NCBI RefSeq assembly: GCF_003336225.1
Contig: NZ_QPID01000003.1
Coordinates: 186,001 to 250,000 of the forward strand
From: Corallincola holothuriorum
GTDB taxonomy: Bacteria > Pseudomonadota > Gammaproteobacteria > Enterobacterales > Neiellaceae
DNA length: 64,000 nucleotides
Direction: 5' to 3'
Shown: positions 48,174-57,573 of the stretch, piece by piece
How the letters are laid out: the number at the start of each line of letters is the position of its first letter
Position numbering within the stretch: the stretch's first letter is position 1
Made by a program: the position numbers and the translations under genes
The notes under the pieces: model-generated
What the model was told of the DNA's origin: nothing
Database searches by the model: none
The model's input: only the letters and a program-made list of their open reading frames with translations

Positions 48174-48476
48174 TTTTACTGCCTTTACAATGGTTAAGTG
48201 ACTGGGTTATGTGTCCAGACTTCTGTTAATCCATTGTCAAACGGCCGGGCGAGCATCTCTTGTGTGAGTCATCCGACTGCCCGGCTGAACGACTGGTCAC
48301 AAAATGTCCCGCATTATTATGCAAATGTTATGCAAAAGTAAATAACATGATGTTTTATAAGGAAAATCTTATTCTGGTTTTGTGAAATAATTGTGACAAT
48401 CTTGGTTGGGGGAGAGGGTGACAAATAAAAGGCGGCTTAGCAAAGCTGGAGCCGCCTTCTTGTCGACAGGCATGAG
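48174..48476. promoter_or_regulatory. AT-rich spacer upstream of the protease operon, with candidate operator
   Basis: About 300 bases without a gene. Seen: a direct repeat TTATGCAAA at 48317-48325 and 48328-48336 (11-base step), an overlapping inverted repeat TGTTAT/ATAACA (48326-48331, 48342-48347), a 7-base GC inverted repeat (48244-48250 with 48279-48285) in the probable leader, and the RND terminator at the right end. This is the expected promoter region for the minus-strand operon; no exact -10/-35 was assigned. Confidence 0.5.
48429..48458 (-). terminator. Intrinsic terminator of the RND pump operon
   Basis: AAGGCGGCT (48429-48437) pairs with AGCCGCCTT (48450-48458). Read on the minus strand the stem ends in a T-rich run, 18 bases after the pump stop codon. 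Confidence 0.85.
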
Positions 48477-51400
48477 TTAGGGTTTGTTTAACTCTTGTTC
48501 CAGGCGGTGGCTGATCGCATCTGGTGAGCTAGTGTGTTGGGCCAATAGTGCATACATCACAGGCACAATGAGCAGGGTAAACAGTGTGGCGATCAAAATG
48601 CCAGCGAGTACCACTACACCAATAACAAAGCGGGTTTCGCTACCGGCACCGGATGACAACACCAATGGCAGTGCACCAAAGGCGGTGGTTACCCCGGTCA
48701 TTAGAATGGGACGCAGGCGCTGGCCGGATGCTTGCAGCAAGGCCTCATCAAAATTCATTCCTTGATCACGTAGCTGATTAGCAAACTCAACGATCAGGAT
48801 GCCGTTCTTCGCGGCCAGCCCCACCAGCATGATGATACCTATCTGGCTATAGATATTGAGCGACTGGCCAAATAGATAGAGACCAATCAAGGCGCCCATC
48901 ATGGCTAAAGGCACGGTCAACATAATGACAATGGGGTGAATATAGCTTTCGAACTGTGCTGCCAACACCAGAAAGACGACAATCAGTGCCAGCATAAACA
49001 CAAAGTAGATCGAGGCTCCTGATTCTTGATAATCCTGGGATAGGCCTTTGTAGCTGATCACCGCATCACCGGGCAGCACCCGATAAGCCAGCTCATCCAG
49101 ATAGCTCAGTGCTTCGCCTAAGGTGTAGCCGTCTGCCAGATTGGCTTCAATAGTGATTGAGCGCATACGGTTGTAGCGATTCAGGTTGCCAGCGTCAGCA
49201 AACTCTTCAATATTGACCAAACTAGATAGCGGGATCAGCTCTTTGCTGTAATCACTGCGCACATAGATATTGGTCATATCCGTTGGCGCGCTTTGATCTT
49301 CACGGTTACCTTCGAGGATCACATCATACTCTTCCCCACGATGTTGGAAGGTGGTGGCGATACGGCTACCCAACATGGTTTCCAATGTACGACCTATGGT
49401 TTCCACTGATACGCCTAAATCACCTGCGCGTTCGGTATCTATGCGTACCTGCAGCTGTGGCTTGGTCTCTTTGTAATCGTGGTCGATACCGATTAAGCCG
49501 GGGTTGTTTTTTGCTTCGTTGATGAGCAGATCACGCCAGCGAGCCAGTTCATCATAGTCGCTACCGCCAATCACAAACTGTACCGGTTTACCGGTACCGC
49601 CACCCAGTGCTTGGCGCATGACTGGAAAGGCGCGGATTCCAGCAAGATCACCTAACTTGCTTCGGGCTTCCCCCATCAGCTGCCAGGCGCTTTCCCTGTT
49701 GGCCCAATCTTCCAATACGATAATGGCAAAGCCACCAGAAAAATCTTGGGTTTGCCCCCATGCCCGTGGTGTGCGGATCAGCAGTCGTTTCACTGAGCCG
49801 CGTTCTACTAACGGCATCAGGCGCCGTTCTACTTCGTCCATGTAGCTCTGGCTGTAATCAAACGTTGCGCCTTCTGGTGCGCTAACAACAATGAAAAAAG
49901 CGCCGCGATCTTCTTTTGGAGTGAACTCCCCTGGTACCTGTTTAAGCAGCCAGGCACAGCTGATCAGCGCAGCGAGAATCAATACCAGGGTCAGGCTTGG
50001 TTTATGGATCGAGGTGCGCAGCGCGCTGATGTAGTTATCACGAAACTTATTCAGTGCTCTGTCTACCTGGCGAGTTAACCAGCCAGGCTGCTCGTGCGGC
50101 ACAAGCAATTTTGAACACATCATCGGTGAAAGGCTGAGCGCCACTAAGCTGGAAAATGCCACGGCTGCACTCATGGTGACAGCGAACTCGGTAAATAGCT
50201 TGCCGAGATCGCCTTCGAGGAAGGTGATAGGCATGAATACCGAGATCAATACTAGCGTGGTGGCAATGACCGCAAAAGAGACCTGGCGTGCCCCGAGAAA
50301 TGCTGCAACTAAAGGGGATTCCCCTAGTTCTATTCGACGATGGATGTTTTCCAGCATCACGATGGCATCATCTACCACCATACCAATGGCGAGGATCAAG
50401 GCTAACAAGGTCAACATATTAATGGTGTAACCGAGCAGATAAAGCACGATAAAGGTGCCCATCAATGACACCGGCACCGTCAGCGCCGGGATCAGCATGG
50501 CACGCGCGCTGCCGAGAAACAGATAGATAACGATCACGACCAGCGTAATGGCGATAAATAGGGTTTGATAAACCTCTTTCACTGACTGCTCGATAAAGAC
50601 TGAGCTGTCGTAACTGTTGATCAGCTCCATCCCCTCCGGCAGGGTGCGGTCTACTTCGATAGCCATCGCGCGCGCCGCACGTGCTACCGACAGGGTATTG
50701 GCAGTGGATTGTTTGGTGATCCCGATACCCACCATGGGTACGCCGTTGCCACGGAATGATAGCCGCTCCTCGGAAGCGGCCAGTTCGACCTTGGCAACAT
50801 CACTTAAACGCACGAGATAACCGTCGTCACCTTGAGTCAGTACCAGATCCTGAAACTGTTCTGCGGTATTAAAGGCGCGCTGCACACGCACGGTGAACTG
50901 GCGATCCACCGATTCGACACTACCGGCAGGTAGTTCGACGTTCTGTGAGCGCAGCGCATCTTCAACGTCGTTCACTGTCAGGCCTCGGGCAGCCAGCGCT
51001 GAGCGATCCAACCAGATGCGCATAGAGTAGTCACGGCCACCACCAACGCGGATGCGGGCAACGCCATCAATGGTGCTGAAGCGGTCGACTAAGTAACGTT
51101 GGGCATAGTCACTGAGCTCCAACAGATCCATTCGGTCGGACACAAGGTTAAGCCACATGATGGTGTCATCCCCCGCGCCGGCCTTACTAATTTCTGGCGG
51201 ATCGGCTTCGTCAGGTAAGTTGTTCAAAACCCGGCTAACGCGCTCTCGAATGTCATTGGCTGCGGCGTCGATGTCGCGTTCGACAGTGAATTCAATGGTG
51301 ATAGAGGAGCGTCCGTCTTTACTTTCGGAGCTGATATTTCTGATCCCCTCCACACCACTGATCCTATCTTCAATCAGCTTGGTGATACGGCGTTCAACCA

Positions 51401-51572
51401 CTACCGCTGAAGCGCCCCTATATCGGGTTTCGACTGACACCACAGGGGCGTCAATGTTGGGGTATTCACGCAATGGCAGCTTGTCAAAGGCGACCAAGCC
51501 AAAGGCGATGAGTAGCAGGCTGATAACCGAAGCAAAGACCGGCCGTTTGACTGACAGATCGGTGAGGATCAT
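48477..51572 (-). CDS. RND multidrug efflux permease (HAE1/AcrB type)
   Basis: 1031 residues, normal for this family. Twelve membrane segments in two halves with two large periplasmic loops. Family motifs seen: N-terminal ILTDLSVKRPVFASVISLLL, LREYPNIDAPVVSV, LALILAIGMVVDDAIVMLEN (the proton-relay Asp pair) and LTVPLAMMGALIGL in the second half. It pumps amphiphilic compounds across the envelope using the proton gradient. It overlaps the adaptor gene by four bases; no outer membrane channel gene is adjacent. Confidence 0.95.
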   Translation of the reverse strand: MILTDLSVKRPVFASVISLLLIAFGLVAFDKLPLREYPNIDAPVVSVETRYRGASAVVVERRITKLIEDRISGVEGIRNISSESKDGRSSITIEFTVERDIDAAANDIRERVSRVLNNLPDEADPPEISKAGAGDDTIMWLNLVSDRMDLLELSDYAQRYLVDRFSTIDGVARIRVGGGRDYSMRIWLDRSALAARGLTVNDVEDALRSQNVELPAGSVESVDRQFTVRVQRAFNTAEQFQDLVLTQGDDGYLVRLSDVAKVELAASEERLSFRGNGVPMVGIGITKQSTANTLSVARAARAMAIEVDRTLPEGMELINSYDSSVFIEQSVKEVYQTLFIAITLVVIVIYLFLGSARAMLIPALTVPVSLMGTFIVLYLLGYTINMLTLLALILAIGMVVDDAIVMLENIHRRIELGESPLVAAFLGARQVSFAVIATTLVLISVFMPITFLEGDLGKLFTEFAVTMSAAVAFSSLVALSLSPMMCSKLLVPHEQPGWLTRQVDRALNKFRDNYISALRTSIHKPSLTLVLILAALISCAWLLKQVPGEFTPKEDRGAFFIVVSAPEGATFDYSQSYMDEVERRLMPLVERGSVKRLLIRTPRAWGQTQDFSGGFAIIVLEDWANRESAWQLMGEARSKLGDLAGIRAFPVMRQALGGGTGKPVQFVIGGSDYDELARWRDLLINEAKNNPGLIGIDHDYKETKPQLQVRIDTERAGDLGVSVETIGRTLETMLGSRIATTFQHRGEEYDVILEGNREDQSAPTDMTNIYVRSDYSKELIPLSSLVNIEEFADAGNLNRYNRMRSITIEANLADGYTLGEALSYLDELAYRVLPGDAVISYKGLSQDYQESGASIYFVFMLALIVVFLVLAAQFESYIHPIVIMLTVPLAMMGALIGLYLFGQSLNIYSQIGIIMLVGLAAKNGILIVEFANQLRDQGMNFDEALLQASGQRLRPILMTGVTTAFGALPLVLSSGAGSETRFVIGVVVLAGILIATLFTLLIVPVMYALLAQHTSSPDAISHRLEQELNKP

Positions 51573-52642
51573 GCCCCGCCTCCTTCACGCCATGTCTCTT
51601 CCTGGATGGTGACAGTGGCGCCGCTGCGTACCTTTAATACGCCTTGGGTTATTACTTGCTCGTCAATGCTAAGCCCTGCAACAACTTCAATGATTCCAGG
51701 CTTACGTAGACCTACTTCAATCTGTTTCTGACTGACCTTGTTCTCTGCGTCCACCACAAATACGAAATGCTTATCTTTTAATGCGATGATGGCAGCTTCA
51801 GGGATCACCAGTGATTGCCTTTGGTCATGGATCAACTCAAGTTTGAGCAGCATGCCGGGCTTCAGTTGCAAGTCTTGGTTCTTTAACTGTGCACGAACTG
51901 TGATAGCACGGGTGATCGGGTTCACCCGCGGATTGATCGTATCTACGTGGGCATCAAACACCTGGTCGGGATAAGCATCTGAGTAGGCGCGCACAATCGA
52001 GCCTTTGGTCAGCGATGTCATAAACCGTTCCGGAACGGTAAAGTCTAGTTTGATGGTGGCGAGATCATCCAAGGTTGTGATCACGGTTCCCGGCGTAATT
52101 AGGCCACCTTTACTGACCAGTCTGAAGCCGAGTTGGCCTGCAAATGGTGCGCGGATCTGGCGGTCATCGATCTTGGCCTGTTCGGCGGCGATGCGGGCTT
52201 TGGCGGCATCAATCAAGCTCTGAATACGGTCCAGTTCGGAACCGGCAATAGTGCGGTTTTTTACTAAGTCTGCAATCCGCCGATATTCACGTTCCTGTTC
52301 TGCCAGCGCGACTTCAGCGAGCTGCAGGTTGGCGACCTGCTCGGCATCACGGAGCTTAACTAATAGCTGGCCTTTTTTGACCTGATCCCCATCTTCAAAG
52401 TAGATCGCAGCAATGTTTTCGGTCTCGTTGGCGGTAATGACGACAGACTCATTCGCTTTTGCCGTGGCTAGCGCTTCAACTTTGTCTTCTAAAAGCACGG
52501 ACTTGACTGGTGCCACGACAACGGCAACGGCTCCTCTGGCCTTCTTCGCTGCCACGGGTGCCATATTGAGTGACCACCAGCGATAACCAACGGCAGAGCC
52601 GATGGTGGCAACGATGATAAAAATAAATAAAACCCGTTTCAT
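51569..52642 (-). CDS. RND efflux periplasmic adaptor subunit
   Basis: 357 residues. An N-terminal membrane anchor or signal (about 5-22), lipoyl-like half motifs (ANETENIAAIYFEDGDQVKKGQ and IRAPFAGQLGF) around an alpha-hairpin (about 100-150), then beta-barrel and membrane-proximal domains. It links the permease to an outer membrane channel of the TolC type that must be encoded elsewhere. First gene of the pump operon. Confidence 0.94.
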   Translation of the reverse strand: MKRVLFIFIIVATIGSAVGYRWWSLNMAPVAAKKARGAVAVVVAPVKSVLLEDKVEALATAKANESVVITANETENIAAIYFEDGDQVKKGQLLVKLRDAEQVANLQLAEVALAEQEREYRRIADLVKNRTIAGSELDRIQSLIDAAKARIAAEQAKIDDRQIRAPFAGQLGFRLVSKGGLITPGTVITTLDDLATIKLDFTVPERFMTSLTKGSIVRAYSDAYPDQVFDAHVDTINPRVNPITRAITVRAQLKNQDLQLKPGMLLKLELIHDQRQSLVIPEAAIIALKDKHFVFVVDAENKVSQKQIEVGLRKPGIIEVVAGLSIDEQVITQGVLKVRSGATVTIQEETWREGGGA

Positions 52643-52754
52643 ACCTACTCCATTGCTGGTTGCTGGGTTACTAATATGTAAAACAGCCAGCAGTTTGAAG
52701 ATCTGACCTAGTGACTGGCAATCTTGCTATGGGCAATAATTGCAACGAAATGTT

Positions 52755-53333
52755 TCATTCCTCCTGGCTCAAGCCCAAGTTGGACTCCAGCGGGGTGAGA
52801 AATGCTTCCCGCAAGGCGGCGATAGTTTTTTGTGTCGGCGCTCTGTCGCTTAACCACTCAGCCAATTCACCTTGATATTCAAACTCAAACTGCATCAAAG
52901 GGTGGTTTTTCAGATCAACCTCTTCGCCTTCGCTGAGCTGAATGTATTGTTTTACGGTGTGGCGACTGAGACGGCTGATCTCCACCACTGCCGGACTACT
53001 GGGCTCGGCAAATTGGCAAAATAGCGTGTCCAGTGCGGTAGTGGCGTCGAGTGCGGGCCAAACACCATACATGTCGAATTGCTGAGGATCGGGGATCTGG
53101 TCAGCTAATTTTTCTTGCCACCGTTCGTGATTAAACTGGGTGGTTTTGCTGCGTAGGGCATCCCATACCGCATTCATACTGTTCCTGAGGATGTTGCCAT
53201 CTCCCCATTCAACCGCATGACTGAATAATAGGTAGTTAGGTAGCATGCGTTCACTCAGACAAGCTGAGAAAGCCAGCTGTTGCCATGGTGTCAGCTCACG
53301 TAGTTGTTGGTTTAGTTGTGCTGTACTCGCCAT
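52755..53333 (-). CDS. yjaG: DUF416 (YjaG-like) protein
   Basis: 192 residues, soluble and helical. The motif LTPWQQLAFSACLSERMLPNY near the N-terminus and MYGVWPALDATTALD in the middle are typical of YjaG/DUF416. Function unknown. CGGAG of its ribosome site lies within the end of the DUF2007 gene, three bases away, suggesting coupling. Confidence 0.85.
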   Translation of the reverse strand: MASTAQLNQQLRELTPWQQLAFSACLSERMLPNYLLFSHAVEWGDGNILRNSMNAVWDALRSKTTQFNHERWQEKLADQIPDPQQFDMYGVWPALDATTALDTLFCQFAEPSSPAVVEISRLSRHTVKQYIQLSEGEEVDLKNHPLMQFEFEYQGELAEWLSDRAPTQKTIAALREAFLTPLESNLGLSQEE

Positions 53334-53336
53334 GAA

Positions 53337-53648
53337 TTACTCCGATTTCGGCTGGCCACACTGCCAGCAGAGTTCAAAATTGCTACCATTTTTCTCACCG
53401 CATTGGTGGCAGAACCATTCGGTCTTGCCGTTGCCCTCGTAGCGACTAAGCAAGCGCAGAGCATCTTGGTAATCTTTTTCTACGATGAACAGATCGACCT
53501 GTTGTACCGACAGTGGCAGTTCGCCCGCTGCCCCGGCGAGGTTTTCGCCTCTGAGCTGAATGTCGAAGCCTTCGGCTTGTAACATCCCCTTCAGCAAATT
53601 TGCCTCCAGTGCATTTGCTGCTTGGTATAGGCGCATTAATGCACTCAT
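53337..53648 (-). CDS. DUF2007 protein with C-terminal zinc ribbon
   Basis: 103 residues from the ATG at 53648, which overlaps the marC-like stop as ATGA; a longer reading with 65 extra residues is an artefact of the overlapping frame. The N-terminal half (YQAANALEANLLKGMLQAEG, then VDLFIVEKDYQDAL) is DUF2007, a PII-like small domain; the C-terminus has CHQCG...CWQCG, a zinc ribbon. Function unknown. Confidence 0.83.
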   Translation of the reverse strand: MSALMRLYQAANALEANLLKGMLQAEGFDIQLRGENLAGAAGELPLSVQQVDLFIVEKDYQDALRLLSRYEGNGKTEWFCHQCGEKNGSNFELCWQCGQPKSE

Positions 53649-54247
53649 CCTGCTGCATCCATGTGGGCGAAGTAGGCAAAGATGCCATCCAGGAACATCT
53701 GCACCGAAATCATTACCAATAACATCCCCATTAGTCGTTCCATTGCTGTGAGGCCGCGTTCGCCAAGCATACGATGGAACAGGCCGGAAAACAGTAGAAT
53801 CAAAGAACTGACTGTCCAGGCTCCGACCAGTGCCAGCGACCAATCGACCATGCGACTGGGATCTTGATGCGCCAATAGCAGTAAGGCTGCCAATATCGAT
53901 GGGCCAGCGATTAAGGGAATAGCTAACGGAACGATAAACGGCTCTTCGCCAACAGCTAATCCCGTTACGCCTCCAGGCTGCGGAAAGATCATTTTCAACG
54001 CAATAAGAAACAGAATGATACCGCCGGCAATACTCACCGACTCTTGGGTCAATTGCAGAAAATCAAGAATGCTACTGCCAGCAAACAGAAATAGCATCAT
54101 GATCACCAGAGAGATCACCAGCTCGCGTATCAGCACCACGCGTCGGCGTTTAGGCTCGATATTCTTCAATACCGAGAGAAAAATGGGCAGATTGCCCAAA
54201 GGATCCATGATTAGAAACAGCGTCACCGCTGCCGACAGCGTATCCAT
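53645..54247 (-). CDS. MarC-family integral membrane protein
   Basis: 200 residues, six membrane segments. The beginning (LFLIMDPLGNLPIFLSVL) and VPLAIPLIAGPSILAALLLL are typical of the UPF0056/MarC family. Despite its name the family has no proven transport substrate. It begins a three-gene group with the DUF2007 and DUF416 genes. Confidence 0.9.
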   Translation of the reverse strand: MDTLSAAVTLFLIMDPLGNLPIFLSVLKNIEPKRRRVVLIRELVISLVIMMLFLFAGSSILDFLQLTQESVSIAGGIILFLIALKMIFPQPGGVTGLAVGEEPFIVPLAIPLIAGPSILAALLLLAHQDPSRMVDWSLALVGAWTVSSLILLFSGLFHRMLGERGLTAMERLMGMLLVMISVQMFLDGIFAYFAHMDAAG

Positions 54248-54305
54248 CGAAGGAAGCCTCTAAAAACGATTAAAAAGCAGGAGCTTGTAGGAGGTTCAGT
54301 ATATC

Positions 54306-54331
54306 ACAGGCGAGCCAGCTTACCCGCCTGT
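54306..54331 (-). terminator. 7-bp stem-loop after the YecH-like gene
   Basis: ACAGGCG (54306-54312) pairs with CGCCTGT (54325-54331). It lies between the YecH-like stop and the marC-like start. No T-run, so only a possible terminator. Confidence 0.35.
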
Positions 54332-54377
54332 ATGACAAGCGGAGATCGAGCTGTTTGTAAAGTTAGCAGGACTGGTG

Positions 54378-54620
54378 TTAGTGGTGTTGGCAGATCTTGG
54401 TTTCATCGACATTTAGCGCGCCGTCGTCACCTGCCACTTTGCCTCGTGCAACAAAGAAGGCTAGCAAGCTATCCAGATCCATATCGGACTCAGAGCAGGT
54501 GTGATAGATGGCGTCAGCGCCGAAGTTATTAATCACTAATTGTCTCAGCTCAGTGAGGGACTGATTGGGGGCGCTCGACAAGATCAGTTCCAGCACTTTG
54601 TGGCCATGTATTGAGGTCAT
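54378..54620 (-). CDS. YecH-family putative metal-binding protein
   Basis: 80 residues from the ATG at 54620, preceded by GGAAT. The family pattern is clear: SIHGHKVLELI at the N-terminus, FHTCS-type motif (YHTCSESDMDLDSLLAFF) and a C-terminal ESKICRH-type end (DETKICQHH). Cys and His residues suggest a metal site. Function unknown. Confidence 0.83.
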   Translation of the reverse strand: MTSIHGHKVLELILSSAPNQSLTELRQLVINNFGADAIYHTCSESDMDLDSLLAFFVARGKVAGDDGALNVDETKICQHH

Positions 54621-54805
54621 ATCGGTATTCCATATCTGCAATAGCAAACAGTATGGCGGTGTCGTTACTCAATGGTGTTGATTTCGCGCAATCCGCTAAA
54701 GGTTGATCGCCGTGGCGGGGAGTAACAAAGGTGTTGTTACGGTATAGTCATGGGCAATAAACAGGGCGGAAACGTCGTTTTTAGTTGAGAAAGAGAGCCA
54801 AAGTG

Positions 54806-56566
54806 ATGCGTTTTTTAATTATATTGTGTGCATTGTGGTTTGCCGGTTGCAGTGACACTGGCGATGCGCCTGCACCAGAGCAGCAGGAGTTGCAGCAGTT
54901 ATTGGCGCAGGTGTGGCAGTACCGACTTGAACAAGATCCCCTGCTAGCAAGCTATTCCGGTAGTGCTCTTGGTGCCGATCGTCTCCCCGATCTTTCCCCG
55001 CAAGCTTTGGCTGCGCACCGTACTAAGTTGACCGACTATTATGAGCAGTTCAATTTACTGGCTGAGTCGGCGGAACTGCAATCCGAGGATAGAATTAACC
55101 TGCGGTTGATGCAGTATGCCATCAAGAACGAGATCGATGAGCTACGTTTCAACGCACAGATGATGCCGTTGACCTCAGAGTATGGCTTTCATGCGGGCAT
55201 TGCTCACCTTCCCTCTATGACCACAATGGACAGCGTGCAGGAGGTTGAGGACTATTTGGCTCGACTGGCTGAGATCCCCCGTTATTTTCAGCAGAATATT
55301 GATTGGATGCGCAAAGGGATAGCGACTGGGCGCACAGTGCCAAAGGCGGTGCTGACCGGATATGAAACCACTATTTCTGCATTTATTGTTGATGATCCGG
55401 TAGAGAGTGACTTCTACCAACCCCTGAAAACTTTGGATCTTGATCTTCCTGTCGAACAACTTACGGCTCTTAAACTGCGGGCAAGACAGTTGGTTAAAAC
55501 GGCAGTCATGCCTGCCTATCGTGACTATTTGACGTTTTTTATGCAAGAGTATCAGCCCGCGACGCGTGACACCTTAGCCGTGAGCGCACTGGAAAATGGC
55601 GATCAGTACTACGCCAATCGTATCGGCTATTACACCACCACGAATATGGGGGCGGGAGAGATACACCAGTTGGGCTTGCAGGAGATGGCGCGTATTCGCA
55701 GTGAAATGGGTGAGGTGATGCGGGATGCCAACTTTTCTGGCTCGCTGGCTGAGTTCATCGAGTTTCTCCGCACTGATCCGCAGTTCTACGCCAAAACCCC
55801 GGAACAGTTGCTGCATTATGCCGCTTGGTTGGCAAAAAAGGCCGACGCGGCGTTGCCTGCGTTTTTTAATACCCTACCGCGTCGCACCTATGGTGTAGAG
55901 CCGGTACCTGCGAATATTGCGCCTAAATACACTACGGGTCGTTATGTTGGTCCCAGCGGTGATGATCGCCCCGGTTACTATTGGGTTAACACCCATGCTT
56001 TAGACAAGCGCCCGCTCTATGTATTAGAGGCTCTCACCCTGCATGAAGCGGTGCCAGGCCATCATCTGCAAAACGCTCTGGCTCTGGAGATGGAGCAGGT
56101 GCCTGAATTCAGACGTCATCTGTACCTCTCAGCCTTTGGTGAAGGGTGGGGTTTATACTCTGAATGGTTAGGGCAAGAGATGGGATTTTATCAGGATCCT
56201 TATACGCGTTTTGGCCGTCTTAGCTACGAGGCGTGGCGCGCCTGCCGTTTAGTCGTTGATACCGGGATCCATGCCATGGGTTGGAGTCGTGATCAGGCGA
56301 TTGAATATATGGAAGTGAATACCGCCTTATCCAAGCACAATATCCGTACTGAAGTGGATCGCTATATCTCTTGGCCGGCGCAAGCACTCTCATACAAAAT
56401 TGGTGAGTTAACGATAAAGCGGCTGCGTAAAGAGGCTGAACTGACATTGGGTGAGCGTTTTGATATTCGTACATTCCATGACGCTTTGCTTGCCAATGGT
56501 GCGGTTACCTTACAGCAGCTGGAACAACAGGTGGCTGCCTATATCTCCCTGCAGGGCGCTCAGTAG
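54806..56566 (+). CDS. DUF885 lipoprotein, putative metallopeptidase
   Basis: 586 residues from the ATG at 54806 (GAGAG upstream). A lipoprotein signal ends at LWFAGC, so the mature protein should be membrane-tethered. The core contains HEAVPGHHLQ (His413, Glu414, His419, His420), the zinc-like motif of DUF885 proteins, and EGWGLYSEWLG. Members are regarded as peptidases by motif; the substrate is not known. The next gene starts on the stop codon's last base. Confidence 0.88.
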   Translation: MRFLIILCALWFAGCSDTGDAPAPEQQELQQLLAQVWQYRLEQDPLLASYSGSALGADRLPDLSPQALAAHRTKLTDYYEQFNLLAESAELQSEDRINLRLMQYAIKNEIDELRFNAQMMPLTSEYGFHAGIAHLPSMTTMDSVQEVEDYLARLAEIPRYFQQNIDWMRKGIATGRTVPKAVLTGYETTISAFIVDDPVESDFYQPLKTLDLDLPVEQLTALKLRARQLVKTAVMPAYRDYLTFFMQEYQPATRDTLAVSALENGDQYYANRIGYYTTTNMGAGEIHQLGLQEMARIRSEMGEVMRDANFSGSLAEFIEFLRTDPQFYAKTPEQLLHYAAWLAKKADAALPAFFNTLPRRTYGVEPVPANIAPKYTTGRYVGPSGDDRPGYYWVNTHALDKRPLYVLEALTLHEAVPGHHLQNALALEMEQVPEFRRHLYLSAFGEGWGLYSEWLGQEMGFYQDPYTRFGRLSYEAWRACRLVVDTGIHAMGWSRDQAIEYMEVNTALSKHNIRTEVDRYISWPAQALSYKIGELTIKRLRKEAELTLGERFDIRTFHDALLANGAVTLQQLEQQVAAYISLQGAQ

Positions 56567-57444
56567 TGAGTGCGTTGCAAGCCATTATTAGTACTTTGAT
56601 CCTCTGGGTGCTTAGTGGTTTGGCTAATATCGAGGTGCCGGAGGCGTTGAGTTACTGGCAGCCGGACCGACCGCACCAGGCGTTGAGTGATTGCGTCGAA
56701 GGCTTGCCGGAGCGGCAGTTATTGCAAGCCGCCGCTCCAATGCAGACCTCACGCAAAACCCTTGGCCCGCTGCTCCGCGTTGCGGTGTGGAATAGCTATA
56801 AATTGGAGCAACCCGGCTGGCAGCAGGAGTTGGCCGAACTAACCGCACAACGCGACCTGTTGCTACTTCAGGAGGTTGTTGCACGAGCTGAACTGGCTCC
56901 CATCCTTGGCGAAAGGCCGTCATTTCTGTTACAGGCTTTTACTTATAATCAGTTAGCCGCTGGCGTGATGACCAGTGCCGTGGTCAGCCCTAGCGCAGTT
57001 TGCGGGATGCGCACCGCAGAGCCTTGGATCGGCGTACCGAAATCACTACTAGCCAATCGTTATCCACTTCATGATGGCCAGTCGCTGCTGGTGGTGAATC
57101 TACATGGGATCAATTTTGTTTGGGAGCTCGAGGCATATCAGCAGCAGCTAAATCTACTTGCCGCCTTGGTTAAGCAGCATAGTGGCCCGGTGATCGTGGC
57201 TGGCGATTTCAATAGCTGGCGCCAGAAACGTATCGATCGTATCGGGCAGACCCTAAAACCGTTGCAGTTGCGGGCGGTGAGACCCATGCCAGATCGACGT
57301 ACACGGATATTTGGTTTTGCTATTGATCAGCTTTGGCTTCGAGGCTTCGAGGTTGAGCAGGCAGCATCTTATGTCTCAGAGAGTTCCGACCATAACGGTT
57401 TGCTGGTCGAGCTTCGGTTAAAACAGGTGCCGTCCGCCCATTGA
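56566..57444 (+). CDS. Endonuclease/exonuclease/phosphatase family protein (YafD-like)
   Basis: 292 residues, GTG start overlapping the previous stop by one base. A hydrophobic N-terminus (about 5-20) suggests a signal or anchor. EEP motifs follow: VAVWNSYK, LLLLQEVV (metal Glu), AGDFNSW and SDHNGLLVEL with the catalytic Asp-His. The substrate (DNA, phospholipid or phosphate ester) cannot be told. Coupled to the DUF885 lipoprotein gene. Confidence 0.85.
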   Translation: MSALQAIISTLILWVLSGLANIEVPEALSYWQPDRPHQALSDCVEGLPERQLLQAAAPMQTSRKTLGPLLRVAVWNSYKLEQPGWQQELAELTAQRDLLLLQEVVARAELAPILGERPSFLLQAFTYNQLAAGVMTSAVVSPSAVCGMRTAEPWIGVPKSLLANRYPLHDGQSLLVVNLHGINFVWELEAYQQQLNLLAALVKQHSGPVIVAGDFNSWRQKRIDRIGQTLKPLQLRAVRPMPDRRTRIFGFAIDQLWLRGFEVEQAASYVSESSDHNGLLVELRLKQVPSAH

Positions 57445-57573
57445 TGAGCGCTGTGTTTGCTCTGGTTTATTAATCAATCCGTGTGATCTGCGGCTTTGAT
57501 GGTTGGCAAACACTTGCAGTCATGATCAAGCTTGGTTAGCTTAGGGCTGTCATTGCCATCGGATGTGCAAGTT

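Noticed and set aside
53649-53843. N-terminal extension of the DUF2007 protein
   Set aside because: It overlaps the MarC-like gene in another frame; the ATGA overlap at 53645-53648 gives the family-length protein.
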